Part shown: piece by piece, positions 25,601 through 33,484 of the stretch | Position numbering within the stretch: position 1 is the stretch's first letter | Layout of the letters: each line of letters starts with the position of its first letter | Source of the DNA: Argopecten irradians | Lineage: Eukaryota; Mollusca; Bivalvia; Pectinida; Pectinidae | NCBI RefSeq assembly: GCF_041381155.1 | Contig: NC_091135.1 | Location: forward strand, 50,666,086-50,730,085 | Direction of reading: 5' to 3' | DNA: 64,000 nt | Position numbers and translations under genes: made by a program | The notes under the pieces: generated by a model | Told to the model about the DNA's origin: nothing | Databases searched by the model: none | Seen by the model: only the letters and a program-made list of their open reading frames with translations

Positions 25601-25730
25601 ATCATGTGGAACCATGTTTAAAATAAATCCACTCACCGGAACCTGATTGACGTATAACTCTAGTACGACGTTTGCCTTTCAAGGCATTCGCGCATACCAG
25701 ACACACCGCAAGCAAGACCAGGATTCTCAT
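7564..25730 (-). CDS. Secreted modular VWC/ShKT protein with Tyr-Pro-Gly repeats (17 coding exons plus one alternative)
   Basis: Minus-strand gene assembled by phase from these exons: 25637-25730, 22269-22386, 20852-20988, 19709-19759, 19382-19492, 18764-18778, 18381-18458, 18102-18137, 16313-16330, 15999-16112, 15308-15385, 13310-13759, 11183-12163, 10457-10573, 9718-9840, 8750-8861 and then 8079-8208 or, alternatively, 7564-7690. Total 920 or 919 residues. Order: signal peptide (1-16), VWC-like (about 34-105), ShKT (134-171), Gly/Ser/Met linker, ShKT (221-257), 14-fold YPNSG repeat (285-433), 26-fold YPSG repeat (434-760), ShKT (762-799), linker, VWC-like (842 to the end). All ten cysteines of each VWC-like unit and all six of each ShKT are present. 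Almost every intron is phase 1. The product is predicted to be extracellular and disulphide-rich with disordered Gly/Thr/Tyr stretches; a matrix, byssus or shell role is inference. Small exons could have been missed, since any symmetric phase-1 exon would also fit. Confidence 0.8.
7989..7994 (-). terminator. Polyadenylation signal for exon 17a
   Basis: AATAAA (complement of TTTATT) about 85 bases downstream of the exon 17a stop. Confidence 0.6.
8079..8208 (-). CDS. Exon 17a: second half of VWC-like domain 2, proximal terminal exon
   Basis: The acceptor TTTAAG is followed by one base and [16 protein letters not shown], then [11 protein letters not shown] and [15 protein letters not shown], then TAA. 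It completes the ten-cysteine pattern. The phase (2) fits exon 16. An AATAAA lies on the same strand at 7989-7994, about 85 bases after the stop. This exon gives a 920-residue protein. Confidence 0.82.
8750..8861 (-). CDS. Exon 16: first half of VWC-like domain 2
   Basis: Phase 1 in, phase 2 out, exactly as exon 2. It encodes [18 protein letters not shown], then [10 protein letters not shown] and GRYSCQQ. The match to exon 2 in sequence, length and phase shows both VWC units derive from one two-exon ancestor. The donor is GTAAGT. Confidence 0.85.
9718..9840 (-). CDS. Exon 15: Gly/Ser/Met linker
   Basis: Phase 1-1 exon encoding [18 protein letters not shown], then [15 protein letters not shown] and VVTGHSNG. 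It joins ShKT3 to the last VWC-like domain. The acceptor is TTTGTAG and the donor GTTAGT. Confidence 0.78.
10457..10573 (-). CDS. Exon 14: ShKT domain 3
   Basis: Phase 1-1. It encodes [17 protein letters not shown], then [17 protein letters not shown] and NKCS. Its second half is nearly identical to exon 5 ([16 protein letters not shown]), so exons 5 and 14 are recent duplicates or are kept alike. The acceptor is TTTGCAG and the donor GTACGT. Confidence 0.87.
11183..12163 (-). CDS. Exon 13: 26-fold [12 protein letters not shown] repeat exon
   Basis: A 981-base, phase 1-1 exon between acceptor ATTGAAG and donor GTACGT. It encodes 26 tandem 12-residue units of the form [12 protein letters not shown], with Thr/Gly/Ile/Ser before YP and Ser/Gly/Asp after, then a closing [15 protein letters not shown]. 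The DNA unit is 36 bases; higher-order blocks of two to three units are visible (for example the repeated PGGTGG - PSGSGG - PSGTGG order), which points to unequal exchange. Because the unit is a multiple of three and lacks stops, long frames are also open in another minus frame and on the plus strand; only this frame joins the neighbouring exons in phase and continues Tyr-Pro-Gly chemistry from exon 12. Confidence 0.88.
12164..13309. other. Intron 12 of the VWC/ShKT gene
   Basis: Unique-looking AT-rich intron between the two repeat exons. I see no further exon in it, though a short symmetric exon could hide here. Confidence 0.5.
13310..13759 (-). CDS. Exon 12: [10 protein letters not shown] repeat exon
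   Basis: A 450-base, phase 1-1 exon. After GGSMTGSG it carries 14 Tyr-Pro units, mostly of ten residues ([11 protein letters not shown] with SYPMTG variants), built on a 30-base DNA repeat much richer in G+C than the flanking introns. The acceptor follows TTCATAG and the donor is GTATTA. The protein is expected to be disordered and rich in Gly, Ser, Thr and Tyr; the Tyr residues are candidate modification or cross-linking sites if this is a matrix protein (inference). Plus-strand frames over the exon are shadows of the repeat. Confidence 0.85.
15308..15385 (-). CDS. Exon 11: Thr/Gly linker with a likely GC donor
   Basis: It encodes [19 protein letters not shown] followed by SIVIPVIG. The acceptor is GACATAG. 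The only donor that keeps the phase-1 rule of its neighbours is G|GCATGT, a GC-AG intron. The GT alternative (GTAATA seven bases earlier) would leave phase 0 and shift the next exon out of frame. Missed intermediate exons could change this reading. Confidence 0.6.
15999..16112 (-). CDS. Exon 10: ShKT domain 2
   Basis: Phase 1-1. It encodes [17 protein letters not shown], then [17 protein letters not shown] and NKC, with six cysteines and the conserved Trp. It is the most diverged of the three ShKT units. The acceptor is ATTTCAG and the donor GTAAGT. Confidence 0.85.
16313..16330 (-). CDS. Exon 9: 18-base microexon
   Basis: Acceptor ATTTCAG, 18 bases (PGTSGS), donor GTGAGT; phase 1-1. Confidence 0.6.
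16625..16835. repeat. Two divergent copies of an intronic repeat
   Basis: The block AATTTGGTTGAAAT(C/T)(T/G)GAC(A/G)ATAAATA, followed by ATCGAGCGGAAA, occurs near 16,635 and again near 16,788, with related sequence between. It lies inside intron 8 of the VWC/ShKT gene. Confidence 0.6.
17051..17356 (-). mobile_element. (CAAA)n-tailed retroposon, copy a, 5'-truncated
   Basis: Same family as the full copies at 59,283-59,813 and 63,180-63,685. The (TTTG)n end and about 300 bases inward are kept, ending at GCGCTAAGCAGGAGCAGT; the rest of the head is missing, as expected for 5' truncation when read from the complementary strand. It lies in intron 8 of the VWC/ShKT gene. Confidence 0.8.
18102..18137 (-). 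CDS. Exon 8: 12-residue linker exon
   Basis: Phase 1-1 exon encoding [11 protein letters not shown] between acceptor CAAGCAG and donor GTGAGT. Supported by phase and splice sites only. Confidence 0.6.
18381..18458 (-). CDS. Exon 7: triple GSMGQTGG linker
   Basis: Phase 1-1 exon of 78 bases with three near-identical 27-base units encoding [17 protein letters not shown] and SMGQTGGS. The donor is GTAAGC. The DNA units are identical over most of their length, so the exon can change length by slippage. Confidence 0.8.
18764..18778 (-). CDS. Exon 6: 15-base microexon
   Basis: Between acceptor TTTGCAG and donor GTATGT lie 15 bases that complete the Cys codon carried from exon 5 and add GYSS. Adding or skipping it keeps the frame. 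Confidence 0.65.
18855..19110. repeat. Dispersed bivalve-type repeat (copy in intron 5)
   Basis: Similar in order and wording to 40,255-40,515: a TGTCACTATT block, then TTTGCAAAC, CGATTC(A/C)ATT, CAATACACAACGTC, CTCTATT(A/G)TGACG and GATAACGT. About 260 bases, moderately diverged. No coding capacity; a short piece also occurs near 7080. Confidence 0.45.
19382..19492 (-). CDS. Exon 5: ShKT domain 1
   Basis: Symmetric phase 1-1 exon. It encodes [17 protein letters not shown], then [17 protein letters not shown] and NKC. Six cysteines and the central Trp fit the ShK toxin-like fold, a small three-disulphide module frequent in cnidarian, nematode and molluscan secreted proteins. The acceptor is AATTTCAG and the donor GTAAGT. 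Confidence 0.85.
19709..19759 (-). CDS. Exon 4: 17-residue linker exon
   Basis: Symmetric phase 1-1 exon of 51 bases encoding [16 protein letters not shown], between acceptor TATACAG and donor GTGCGT. It resembles part of exon 11 (GSIVIP), which suggests linker exons were duplicated together with the ShKT exons. Confidence 0.75.
20852..20988 (-). CDS. Exon 3: second half of VWC-like domain 1 plus linker
   Basis: Phase 2 in, phase 1 out. It completes VWC1 with [17 protein letters not shown], then NSCCSSPQC (the CC pair and final C of the fold), and runs into a flexible [14 protein letters not shown] linker. The acceptor is TTTCACAG and the donor GTAAGG. Confidence 0.85.
21804..22290. repeat. 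35-bp minisatellite containing the exon 2 end and its 5' splice site
   Basis: The block ACATTGGTATTTTGG recurs with a 35-base step at about 21,804, 21,839, 21,874, 21,909, 21,944, 21,979, 22,014, 22,049, 22,111, 22,173, 22,207, 22,242 and 22,277, with two 27-base short units (22,049-22,076 and 22,111-22,138). On the coding strand each unit reads AAATACCAATGTAC, then (A/C)GA(A/T)GT, then GTAAGT or a variant: the last exon codons plus a splice donor. The unit is not a multiple of three, which explains the overlapping plus-strand frames; those are shadows. Confidence 0.92.
22269..22386 (-). CDS. Exon 2: first half of VWC-like domain 1
   Basis: Phase 1 in, phase 2 out. It encodes [17 protein letters not shown], then [13 protein letters not shown] and GKYQCTE, which is the N-terminal subdomain of a von Willebrand factor type C fold with five cysteines in the expected spacing. 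The donor used is GTGTAAGT, chosen because the carried bases then join exon 3 as [15 protein letters not shown]. An earlier GGTAAAT could also act as a donor but would break the domain. The last codons and the donor have been tandemly copied downstream (21,804-22,290). Confidence 0.85.
22387..25636. other. Intron 1 of the VWC/ShKT gene
   Basis: A 3.25-kb intron from donor GTGAGT to acceptor TTTCAAG. It contains one palindromic foldback repeat (about 25,295-25,430) and no coding exon that I could recognise. Confidence 0.7.
25295..25430. repeat. Palindromic foldback element (MITE-like)
   Basis: The left arm (from about 25,296, AAGTGGATATGAAGGA to CACAAAATGT near 25,343) is mirrored by the right arm (ACATTTTGTGACCCTCGGG near 25,376 to ATATCCACAT near 25,427). 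A short inner palindrome contains CCTTGGCAAGCCTCGGGC. Arms of about 48 bases match with a few mismatches. It sits in intron 1 of the host gene; no coding capacity. Confidence 0.75.
25637..25730 (-). CDS. Exon 1: signal peptide
   Basis: Starts at ATG (complement of 25728-25730) and encodes [16 protein letters not shown], a textbook signal peptide with cleavage expected after ANA. It is followed by basic [16 protein letters not shown], which could be a dibasic propeptide or processing segment. The exon ends in phase 1 at donor GTGAGT. This ATG is chosen because the hydrophobic core starts immediately after it. Confidence 0.88.
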
Positions 25731-25783
25731 GACGATCGTTCCGAGTGTCTACGATTGCTGAGGGCGAAAAGAATGATTCGTCG

Positions 25784-25928
25784 CTTTTATCTTTGAACTG
25801 GGTCTGATAACGAACCAGGTTATGACGTAGTGAGGTGGAAGTTTAATCTAACTCACCATGTAAGCATGATGAGATACGGCAACACCATATTGACACTGGG
25901 TCTGCCCTTAAAAGGGGATATATAAACA
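25784..25928 (-). promoter_or_regulatory. Candidate core promoter (TATA-like boxes)
   Basis: On the minus strand ATAAAAG (complement of 25784-25790) lies about 55 bases before the start codon, which would give a short leader. A second AT box, TTTATATATCCCC, lies near 25,916-25,928. Either could position transcription; no transcript evidence. Confidence 0.3.
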
Positions 25929-25989
25929 ACCGTAGTACTCGTCAAACATAGCCCATATCACACTCTAACAAATAAACATCGTGGTACTC

Positions 25990-27765
25990 AAGGGATCGTT
26001 TGTCCTGAAACTGACAAAGAGATCATCAATATATCACTATTTTCCAACTTGGTTTTAAATTTGAAATATTTCCTTAATGGCAAAATCTATTTATTCTATA
26101 TATTTATATCGTGTTTGTGTTACTAGGAGTTGCACAATTGCGTCTCATGACAAATACTTTAGTCACAATTGATACATTTTTGATAAGGCCTTTCCTAAAT
26201 TAAGTTAATCTAAATATAGCAACGGCTAATCCTTAAACAGTTGATATCATTTACGGTAAACAATTTGTTCTTATTTGGTCTGAGTCTTCCTTTAGTGAAG
26301 GAGAACCATTTTTGTATAAATGGTAGACATGGCTCCGATTGCTCGAAACAAAAGAGAAGACTTAAGTCAAATTTTATGTTTTTCTCCATACAAAGCTTAT
26401 ATGAACAATTTTGATTTAAGTCAATTTTTGACTTATCAATAAGTTTGTTTCGAGAAATCCGAGCCTGGTCCCCCAGGGGCCTGAGAGGCAGGGTCAATAA
26501 TGGAAAATCTAATGCCTTCAAGTTGGTGGCTTGTGGTCTTACCCTGTAACAGGTGGGCGATACAGTCCCAGTTAATTACCTTCCTTTGTTGATGTTTTAT
26601 AGAAAAATAAATTAAAATATATCTGTCAGATAAGCTGCCATTATATATTATATAATGGACTACCAATGTTATTCAGATAAATGGCATTGACTTTCATTCA
26701 ATGCTACAGGTGTCATATGGACTAAAAATCTTAAATGACATCAAAATCTGGTAAAGTTTTCTTAACCTTATGAAATTGGTCCCGTTTAAGAGTAACAACA
26801 AGAGGTGTCTCCCCTTTCTCTGCTCTTCATTTCATCCCACTAGTATGATACTATTAAGTTGCGTTCTTTGTTCAAAGTATGAGTATTGTGTTGTCATGCA
26901 GAGCTATTGCAGCTAAACAATGGGGATTTGAAAACTAAATCATTGGATACCATGGTCTCCGACTGAATCAAATGATGTGCTTATTACTAAACCACATATA
27001 ATAAATTACCATGCATTACTCATTAACAGAAATTTTCTTTTCAAATTAAATCCGGTAGTCTTAAATACATGTTATACTGTGAAACAAAGTGATAATAGCA
27101 CTTACATTAGTATACCACTACACAGGTGTCTATGCTATTCACCAAATACTTTGCAAATAGTTTTTTTCTCAAACAATTTAACTTCTTGGAAATGATATGT
27201 TTGGAATAGCTGCAATGCATTATTGTGATTTAATTAAACAAACTGCCTTAATGACGGTCATACTCAACTTCTTCCATATACAATCGTGACAATATATGAT
27301 GCGAAGGAGTGAAGAGACATTGGTTACACTCTATATTTATAATATATGTCGAGAACATGGAATAAACCTCCTGTATTTACTGAAGGTAACAATTTCAGAT
27401 GTTATATGGGGCAGTAGGTGCCCTTAGCCTGTCCTAATGCTTAATAATGTTCAGTTTGTGGTCAGGGACATTATCCTGACTGTATAACGACTAGTATCAC
27501 CTTAGTCTATATCCATACTATTGTCTCCGAAAATAGACAGCTGATGAGATTTGACAGGTGCGTTTGTACTTGTACTTTAGAGTTTTCGGTATTTATCCAG
27601 GAAGGAGTAGGCGTTTATATGCATATTTGTGTATGTGTTTCCACGTGTAAAAGATAAAGTCACTGTACGTTATACTTAAAACGTGTATTCTAAAAGGTCA
27701 CTGTCTATAGTAATGCTGGTCACAATGTCTTATCGCTACAGCGTTGTATTATTAGTTATATAGTC
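25990..27765. other. Upstream flank of the VWC/ShKT gene, no gene recognised
   Basis: AT-rich sequence with only short shadow frames. The longest (about 100 codons near 26.2-26.5 kb, minus) lacks splice context or any recognisable domain. Confidence 0.4.
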
Positions 27766-27769
27766 AGTT

Positions 27770-28222
27770 ACTGACCCCCTATAAAGGCATAGAGGGTCAG
27801 TAAGATTTATAGGGGGCGAGGGCGTATATTCTCGCTGAGTTAATCACTTAAAGTAATGCCGATAAATTAGCTGTAGAGTGAGGGTTGATAGATCTAAAGA
27901 TACGAACCCCTCCATTTGTTTATGGTCGCAGTCAAGAAAACGCTTGAATTCTTACGTTTGACTTTCACCGCGTCATCAACTTTCAAACTGGCGTAGGGGA
28001 AGCAACTCGTATTTAAAAAATGCGTTTCATTTAACTTGAAGTATTAAAACGATTTTAAATGAATTTTACATAAAAAAATAATAAGTAAAATATATTTTTA
28101 CGATAAAGAAATGGTATATTTAGTTGAAGAGAATGTGTTAAAATTTTGAAGCGAGGGCGACAGCCGCCATATTGCACCATAATAAAATTTACTGACTCCC
28201 CTATAAAGTATTAGGGGGTCAC
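27770..28222. repeat. Possible MITE with palindromic ends
   Basis: The left edge ACTGACCCCCTATAAAGG with GAGGGTCAGTAA close by, and the right edge TTACTGACTCCCCTATAAAG with GGGGGTCACCA, make each end a small palindrome and the two ends inverted copies of each other. About 450 AT-rich bases lie between. I could not fix a target duplication. Confidence 0.4.
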
Positions 28223-28555
28223 CACGTGACGGCTCTCCGTCAATCATTTGGGAACATTTCTGTCCGAGGTGCGATAAATGCCGTTATTGTTACGTATGTG
28301 TTATATGAGTTATAATCAGAAATCGAAAGAAAATAGGAATTTGATGAAACTAACGATAATAGAAGATACTCAAAAGCCAAGGTACAACTAGGGCGCTAAC
28401 CTGATACAGAACGTTTCATGTATAATAGTCGAACGGTTTTTGAGATACTCTATAGCCTGAAAACGAAATAAAACTGTAGTTTTGTGTTTTCATAGAAATG
28501 GAAAGATTATCGAAAAATGGAAGATTTTCAATAGTAAAACGCATATTTAGGACAC

Positions 28556-31552
28556 TAGTGCTAAAACGATTCATCGCAATACGAATTGAATCGCGATATT
28601 TGCTTGTCGATTCGATCTTTCGATACAGTCCTGCCGTTTCGGTTCGGTACGATTCAGTCCATGTAGTTTTTAGTCTAACGCTTGAATCTGTAAAACTCTC
28701 TCTGATTGGTTGATTATGAGACGTCTCGCCCAATCAGCGTACGTGTTACTAATCTAAACAGTAGTAGTCAGGCCTAAACAAGATGGAACCTAAACTTATG
28801 AATGTTCCTAAAAAATATTGTTCTAAAGTATGGGAACACTTTGGCTTTCGTTCTACTGCCGATAAAGACAAAGAAAAGAGTACATGTAAACTATGCTCTA
28901 CAGATGTTTCTTATAAGGCCGGAACAACCTCCAATATGAAGAAGCATTTGAAAAGAAGACACAATATAGGTGATCTTGACGAGAAAACAACCACGCAGAC
29001 ATCACCGGTACAACTTGTAAAATCTGGAACACAAATACAAGGTCAGCCTAAGTTAACAGAATGTATTATTAACAAACTGGCATTTAGTAACAAAAGACGC
29101 ATTACTATCACGAAAGCTGTAGGTGGATTCATATGTAGTGACTTACGGCCGTACAGTACGGTTTCAGGCGCCGGATTTCGGCATATGTTAAACGTGTTAG
29201 AGCCGCGGTATCAGATACCAAGTCGTAACTATTTCAGCAACACTATCATTCCTGAACTTTATAACACTGTGATGGATAGAGTCAAAACGAGACTAAAGCA
29301 GACATCTTCCATAGCAATCACTACAGACGCATTGACATCTCCTGCCACAGAAAATTACGTTACAATTACTAGGTATTTTGTCAATGATGATTGGGAAGTT
29401 GAGAACTATACACTTCAACCGAGGAAGTTTAGCGCTTCCCATACAGGTGTGAACTTAGGAAATGACCTAAAGGAAACTGTAGAAGCTTGGGAGCTGGAGA
29501 GGAGTGGTAGAGGCCCTGCAGTTACTACTGATAATGCTGCAAATATTGTGTGTGGGATGAGAGAGGCTGGTCTGAGCCCACATATGGGCTGTTTGCTCAC
29601 ACTGCCAACCTTTCTACTCAAAAGGGACTTAATATATCAGAGGTTGACAGACTACTCTGACGAGTAAGGAGAATTGTTGCATTTTTCCATAAGATCACAT
29701 CAGCAACAGCACAACTGGATCTGATGCAAGTCAAACTGGAAATTTCTAAACATAAACTCATTATGGATGTGCAGACGAGATGGAACTCAAGTTTCGACAT
29801 GCTAGATCGATATCTAGAACAGCAAGCTGCAGTCTTCGCAGCTCGCATGTCAAAAGAAGTGAAAAAACATGTCAAATACATCGTTACGCTGTCTGATGAA
29901 GATGTTAAGAACATCGAGGACATTGTTAAAGTATTAAAACCTATGAAGACAGTTACTACTTGTGCAGTGAACAAAACCCTACAGTAACCATGATCCATCC
30001 CCTGCAGAGATGCTTTTGAGACAGTTGGCAGAGTTCCCATCTGACAGTCGCCTGGTATCTGCAATGAAGACTGCAATAAAGAAAGATTTGAACTCCAGGT
30101 AAGTAAATATGAGTTTATATAAAAACTTATGTGTTAAAGAAATGAAACAAATATGAAATGTCTGCAAGTAATATTGAAAAATTAATTTCAGCTACACAGT
30201 ATACACTTCACAATTTATTAAGAATATCATATTCATATAAGCAATTTCTCACTTATAGGTACACAGATCCCAGTACGAAGGCATTTCGTTTGATGTGTGC
30301 TGTTCTGGACCCACGATTCAAAAGTCTCCCATATTCAACTGAGATGGAGAAAGTGGAAATCTTTTTTTCTATAACGCAGGAACTGCTTGAAATGAACCCT
30401 TTTACACAGCTAAATGAAGTAACTATCACTACATAGTTTTATACTCCTTCCTCATTATAAGTCTCTAATATATCTTTCAGCAAATACGGAACAACAAGTT
30501 ATAATTTAATATTTTAATATCATAATATTGTCATCCGCAGGGAGCTGCTCCATTGGGAATAAAAACAGAGCCTTCATATGAGTCTGATGCATCAAAGAGC
30601 TTCAGTCCCCATGTTGATGTGAGTACACCACATAGTCTACCTACACTAAGTTTGACCACTGAAAGCAAAAGGCATGACGAACAACCTGTAAAGAAAATCA
30701 AAGTAGATGATCAAAGGCAATCTAGTATCCTTGGTGAATTGTTTGGGGATGTTTTTATCACTGCAGTTGTTCAAGCACCTAATGTAAATGACCAAATTCA
30801 AACTGAACTTACTAATTATAATGAAGAAGTATGTCCACCTCTAGAGTCAAATCCCCTGAGTTGGTGGAGGGGTATGACAGGGAAATATCCTTGTTTATCA
30901 AGACTAGCCAGACAGGTATTAGGGATACCCGCAACAAGTGTAGCCAGTGAAAGAGTGTTTAGCACTGCTGGAGATTTAGTTAGTACCCAGAGAGCATGTC
31001 TCACATGAGACCAAGTTGACATGCTCATCTTTATAAAAAGAAACATCAGAATTCCAGAGGATTTAGTGTAAATTAATAAATGTCGTATTTCTCATATCCA
31101 TGAACTTGATATACACTGGAACTTGAAGACTGCTACTGTCTGCTTGAAAGGTAGTCTCTGAAGTCTGAATTGATTTTATGTTGACTACTAACTTCAGTAA
31201 GATAAACATGAAAATGTAGTTTCAATTATTTAATTTTTATTTTTTTTTACAAATTTGCAAGTGCCAATTAAGTCATTGTTTAGTTTTCTTTTACCTCTGA
31301 TCTCTAGTCATTGTATTTTAAGTTTTTGATGTTTTATTGTTATTAAACCTTACCAATGGTCACCTTTGCATTTGCCTTGTCTTTTGTAAGTTTATAGTTG
31401 CATTATCTGTTCTTTTTAAAATTCAAATCTAAAAATACTTTGAAATGCATGATAAAATTAGACCAAATGTATCGTATCGAAAATAATCGAATCGAGAAGC
31501 ATGTATCGCGATACGTATCGTATCGGAGTACTGGTGTATCGTTGCAGCCCTA
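28556..31552 (+). mobile_element. hAT DNA transposon, 3.0 kb, decayed
   Basis: The 8-bp direct repeat TAGGACAC (28,548-28,555 and 31,553-31,560) flanks terminal inverted repeats: left TAGTGCTAAAACGATTCATC, right (complement) TAGGGCTGCAACGATACACC. Behind the ends, both sides carry runs of TATCG/CGATA motifs. An 8-bp target duplication and this end sequence are hallmarks of hAT elements, and the gene inside encodes a BED-finger hAT transposase. The ends match imperfectly and the gene is broken, so the copy is old. Confidence 0.88.
28783..31070 (+). pseudogene. hAT transposase (ZBED-like), broken
   Basis: The start codon at 28,783 opens 294 codons. The BED zinc finger lies at residues about 10-62 (VWEHFGF, CKLC, HLKRRH). 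The central region continues in a second frame after a shift near 29,590 (HTANLSTQKGLN), passes an in-frame TGA near 29,659, and shifts again near 29,975. An intron with donor GTAAGT at about 30,100 and acceptor TTATAG at about 30,258 precedes YTDPSTKAFRLMCAVLDPRF; a second intron seems to end at CCGCAG near 30,540. The C-terminal hATC dimerisation domain is clear (SRLARQVLGIPATSVASER, VFSTAGDLVS), but a TGA at about 31,006-31,008 stands where the family usually continues, and DQVDMLIFIKRNI is still readable after it. The gene cannot make a full transposase. The family is certain; the exact intron map is approximate. Confidence 0.85.
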
Positions 31553-31560
31553 TAGGACAC

Positions 31561-33480
31561 TATTGTCTGATACGTATATAGAGGAGGTTTTAATGGAGCT
31601 AAGTAGAGCAGTTTTGGAGTTAAAGGCCGGTAAGCATCTTCGACAGACAAAACCCAAATTTAATATCCCCCGAAAACGCGGTTGGATGTTTGTTCAAATC
31701 ATATTGCAGTCTCACTGAAGATTAAACGTTTTACTATATTTTGTACTAACAAGATACTAAAATCGGTTTTATCACTGTATAATTTTATATGTAATAGGAA
31801 AAACTGAATAACGTACAAATACCTACATAACAAAGCATTTCACGTCAAAATGTATTCCGAAAATTAATCAGAGGCCGTCATATTACTCTACCTTCCCCGT
31901 ACATATCCTGACGTCATTTTAATTGTTTTTGTTTGACGTCACAATGGATTTCCAGCCAATGAAAATCGTGCCATGTCATATTACACTTGTCTAGGGACAT
32001 ACGCAAAAATATTACACGGGCTAAATCATTGGAGATAAGGCGGATTATGTAATAAATATCAATTATGGACCTTTATTGAGGTCCATAACGTGTCATATAA
32101 ACCGCGTAGAATACCCGAGGTTAAAATTTTAAAATTCTACAACTACAACTACTATAATTTTTAAATTAGATATGACAACTATTTTAAATGCTTGCTTTGT
32201 GCTAAGTAATATAGAAATGCAGGGAGAATGGCTCGACTTCATCTTCCCGAAGAACTCGTTGGCGGCGTATTGTGACGTCGTAATCGCAATATCGACTTGG
32301 GAGTGACGTCACAATAGGAATATTGACTCGAGTATGGCGTCACAATAGGGAATATAGACTCGGTGTTTCTAAAAAAGGAAACATCGAGTCAATATGCCTT
32401 CTAAAAATGGAGCCGATATGCTAAATATCGCCCTCCACGTGACAATGTATCAGCCAATGAGAGTGTCTGAAAGTCGGAGCATAAAATATATCGACGTTTA
32501 CTTTTCCTTACCCGCCGGTTTAAAAATCAAAATACCTGTATTGTTACATGGTAAGATATACATGTATGTTTAAATGTGTAACTGGAATTGGGTTTTCAGT
32601 TTAGTAGATATTTTTTAAGTTGTTTCGAATTCTAGTTTTGTTTAAGGCTGTTGTTTGGTACAGAGAGAGATAACCTTTTTTGTGTTATCGATTCATGTGG
32701 AAGGTTACAGTTGACTGGAGATTATTGGGTCATCAAAAACGTTTTAACAACTTATAGAAATTTTATTATTGATATACTAAGAGCCTTATATTCAGGGGAG
32801 TGAAATTTGGCGGAAAATAGTGCAGTATCTTCATACCAAAAATCATCTCAATTTATACACAGTTATTGACGTCAATAATTAACACCGGGATATGAGAATT
32901 ACAATTTATATCGATATGGATCAATCAGAGTGTCTATTGACCATTTTTAAACGAGTAAGGGCTTCAGACAAAAAATCGGTAAAATTCGTTTTCTGCATGT
33001 GCCAAAAGAGTGTAAAGTTCCCCGAAACAAAAAATTCTATCCCACCTAGTTTTAGCAACTAAAACACATTTCTATTAAGTAAGTTTTCATCAAAAATATA
33101 CAAATATTGTGAGTCAATGATTGCTCTTTGACGTAAATTGTAATTTTACCGGAATTTCACTATTATGACTTACACACGACAAATTAAAACACTTTTTTTA
33201 ATTACTTGTCTCATAAGTATAAGTATTCGCGTAAATGACAAAATCAATGAATAAGGATAAGACAGTTAACCCATTCTTAAACCAAATAGTAGAATATGTA
33301 AGTCCTTTCCCCTTAATTGTGTTAATGGAAATATTTCGTTTTTCAATCGTTTTGACAAATTTAATACTTCACAGAAACTATTCTGATTTTATTTTAACAA
33401 GTACGCAAGAAAATAAGTTTGCCATGAAAAAATACATGGCTTCTTATAATCCGATAGTACGATTGATAACATTTTTATTT
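31561..33480. other. Non-coding stretch between hAT and LINE
   Basis: AT-rich. It contains repeated TGACGTCAC(A)ATAGG-like motifs around 32,270-32,350 and a short palindrome GGACCTTTATTGAGGTCC near 32,069; no gene recognised. Confidence 0.4.
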
Positions 33481-33484
33481 TACA

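Noticed and set aside
26210-26521. 103-codon minus frame
   Set aside because: No domain, splice context or composition bias; overlapped by another frame on the same strand.
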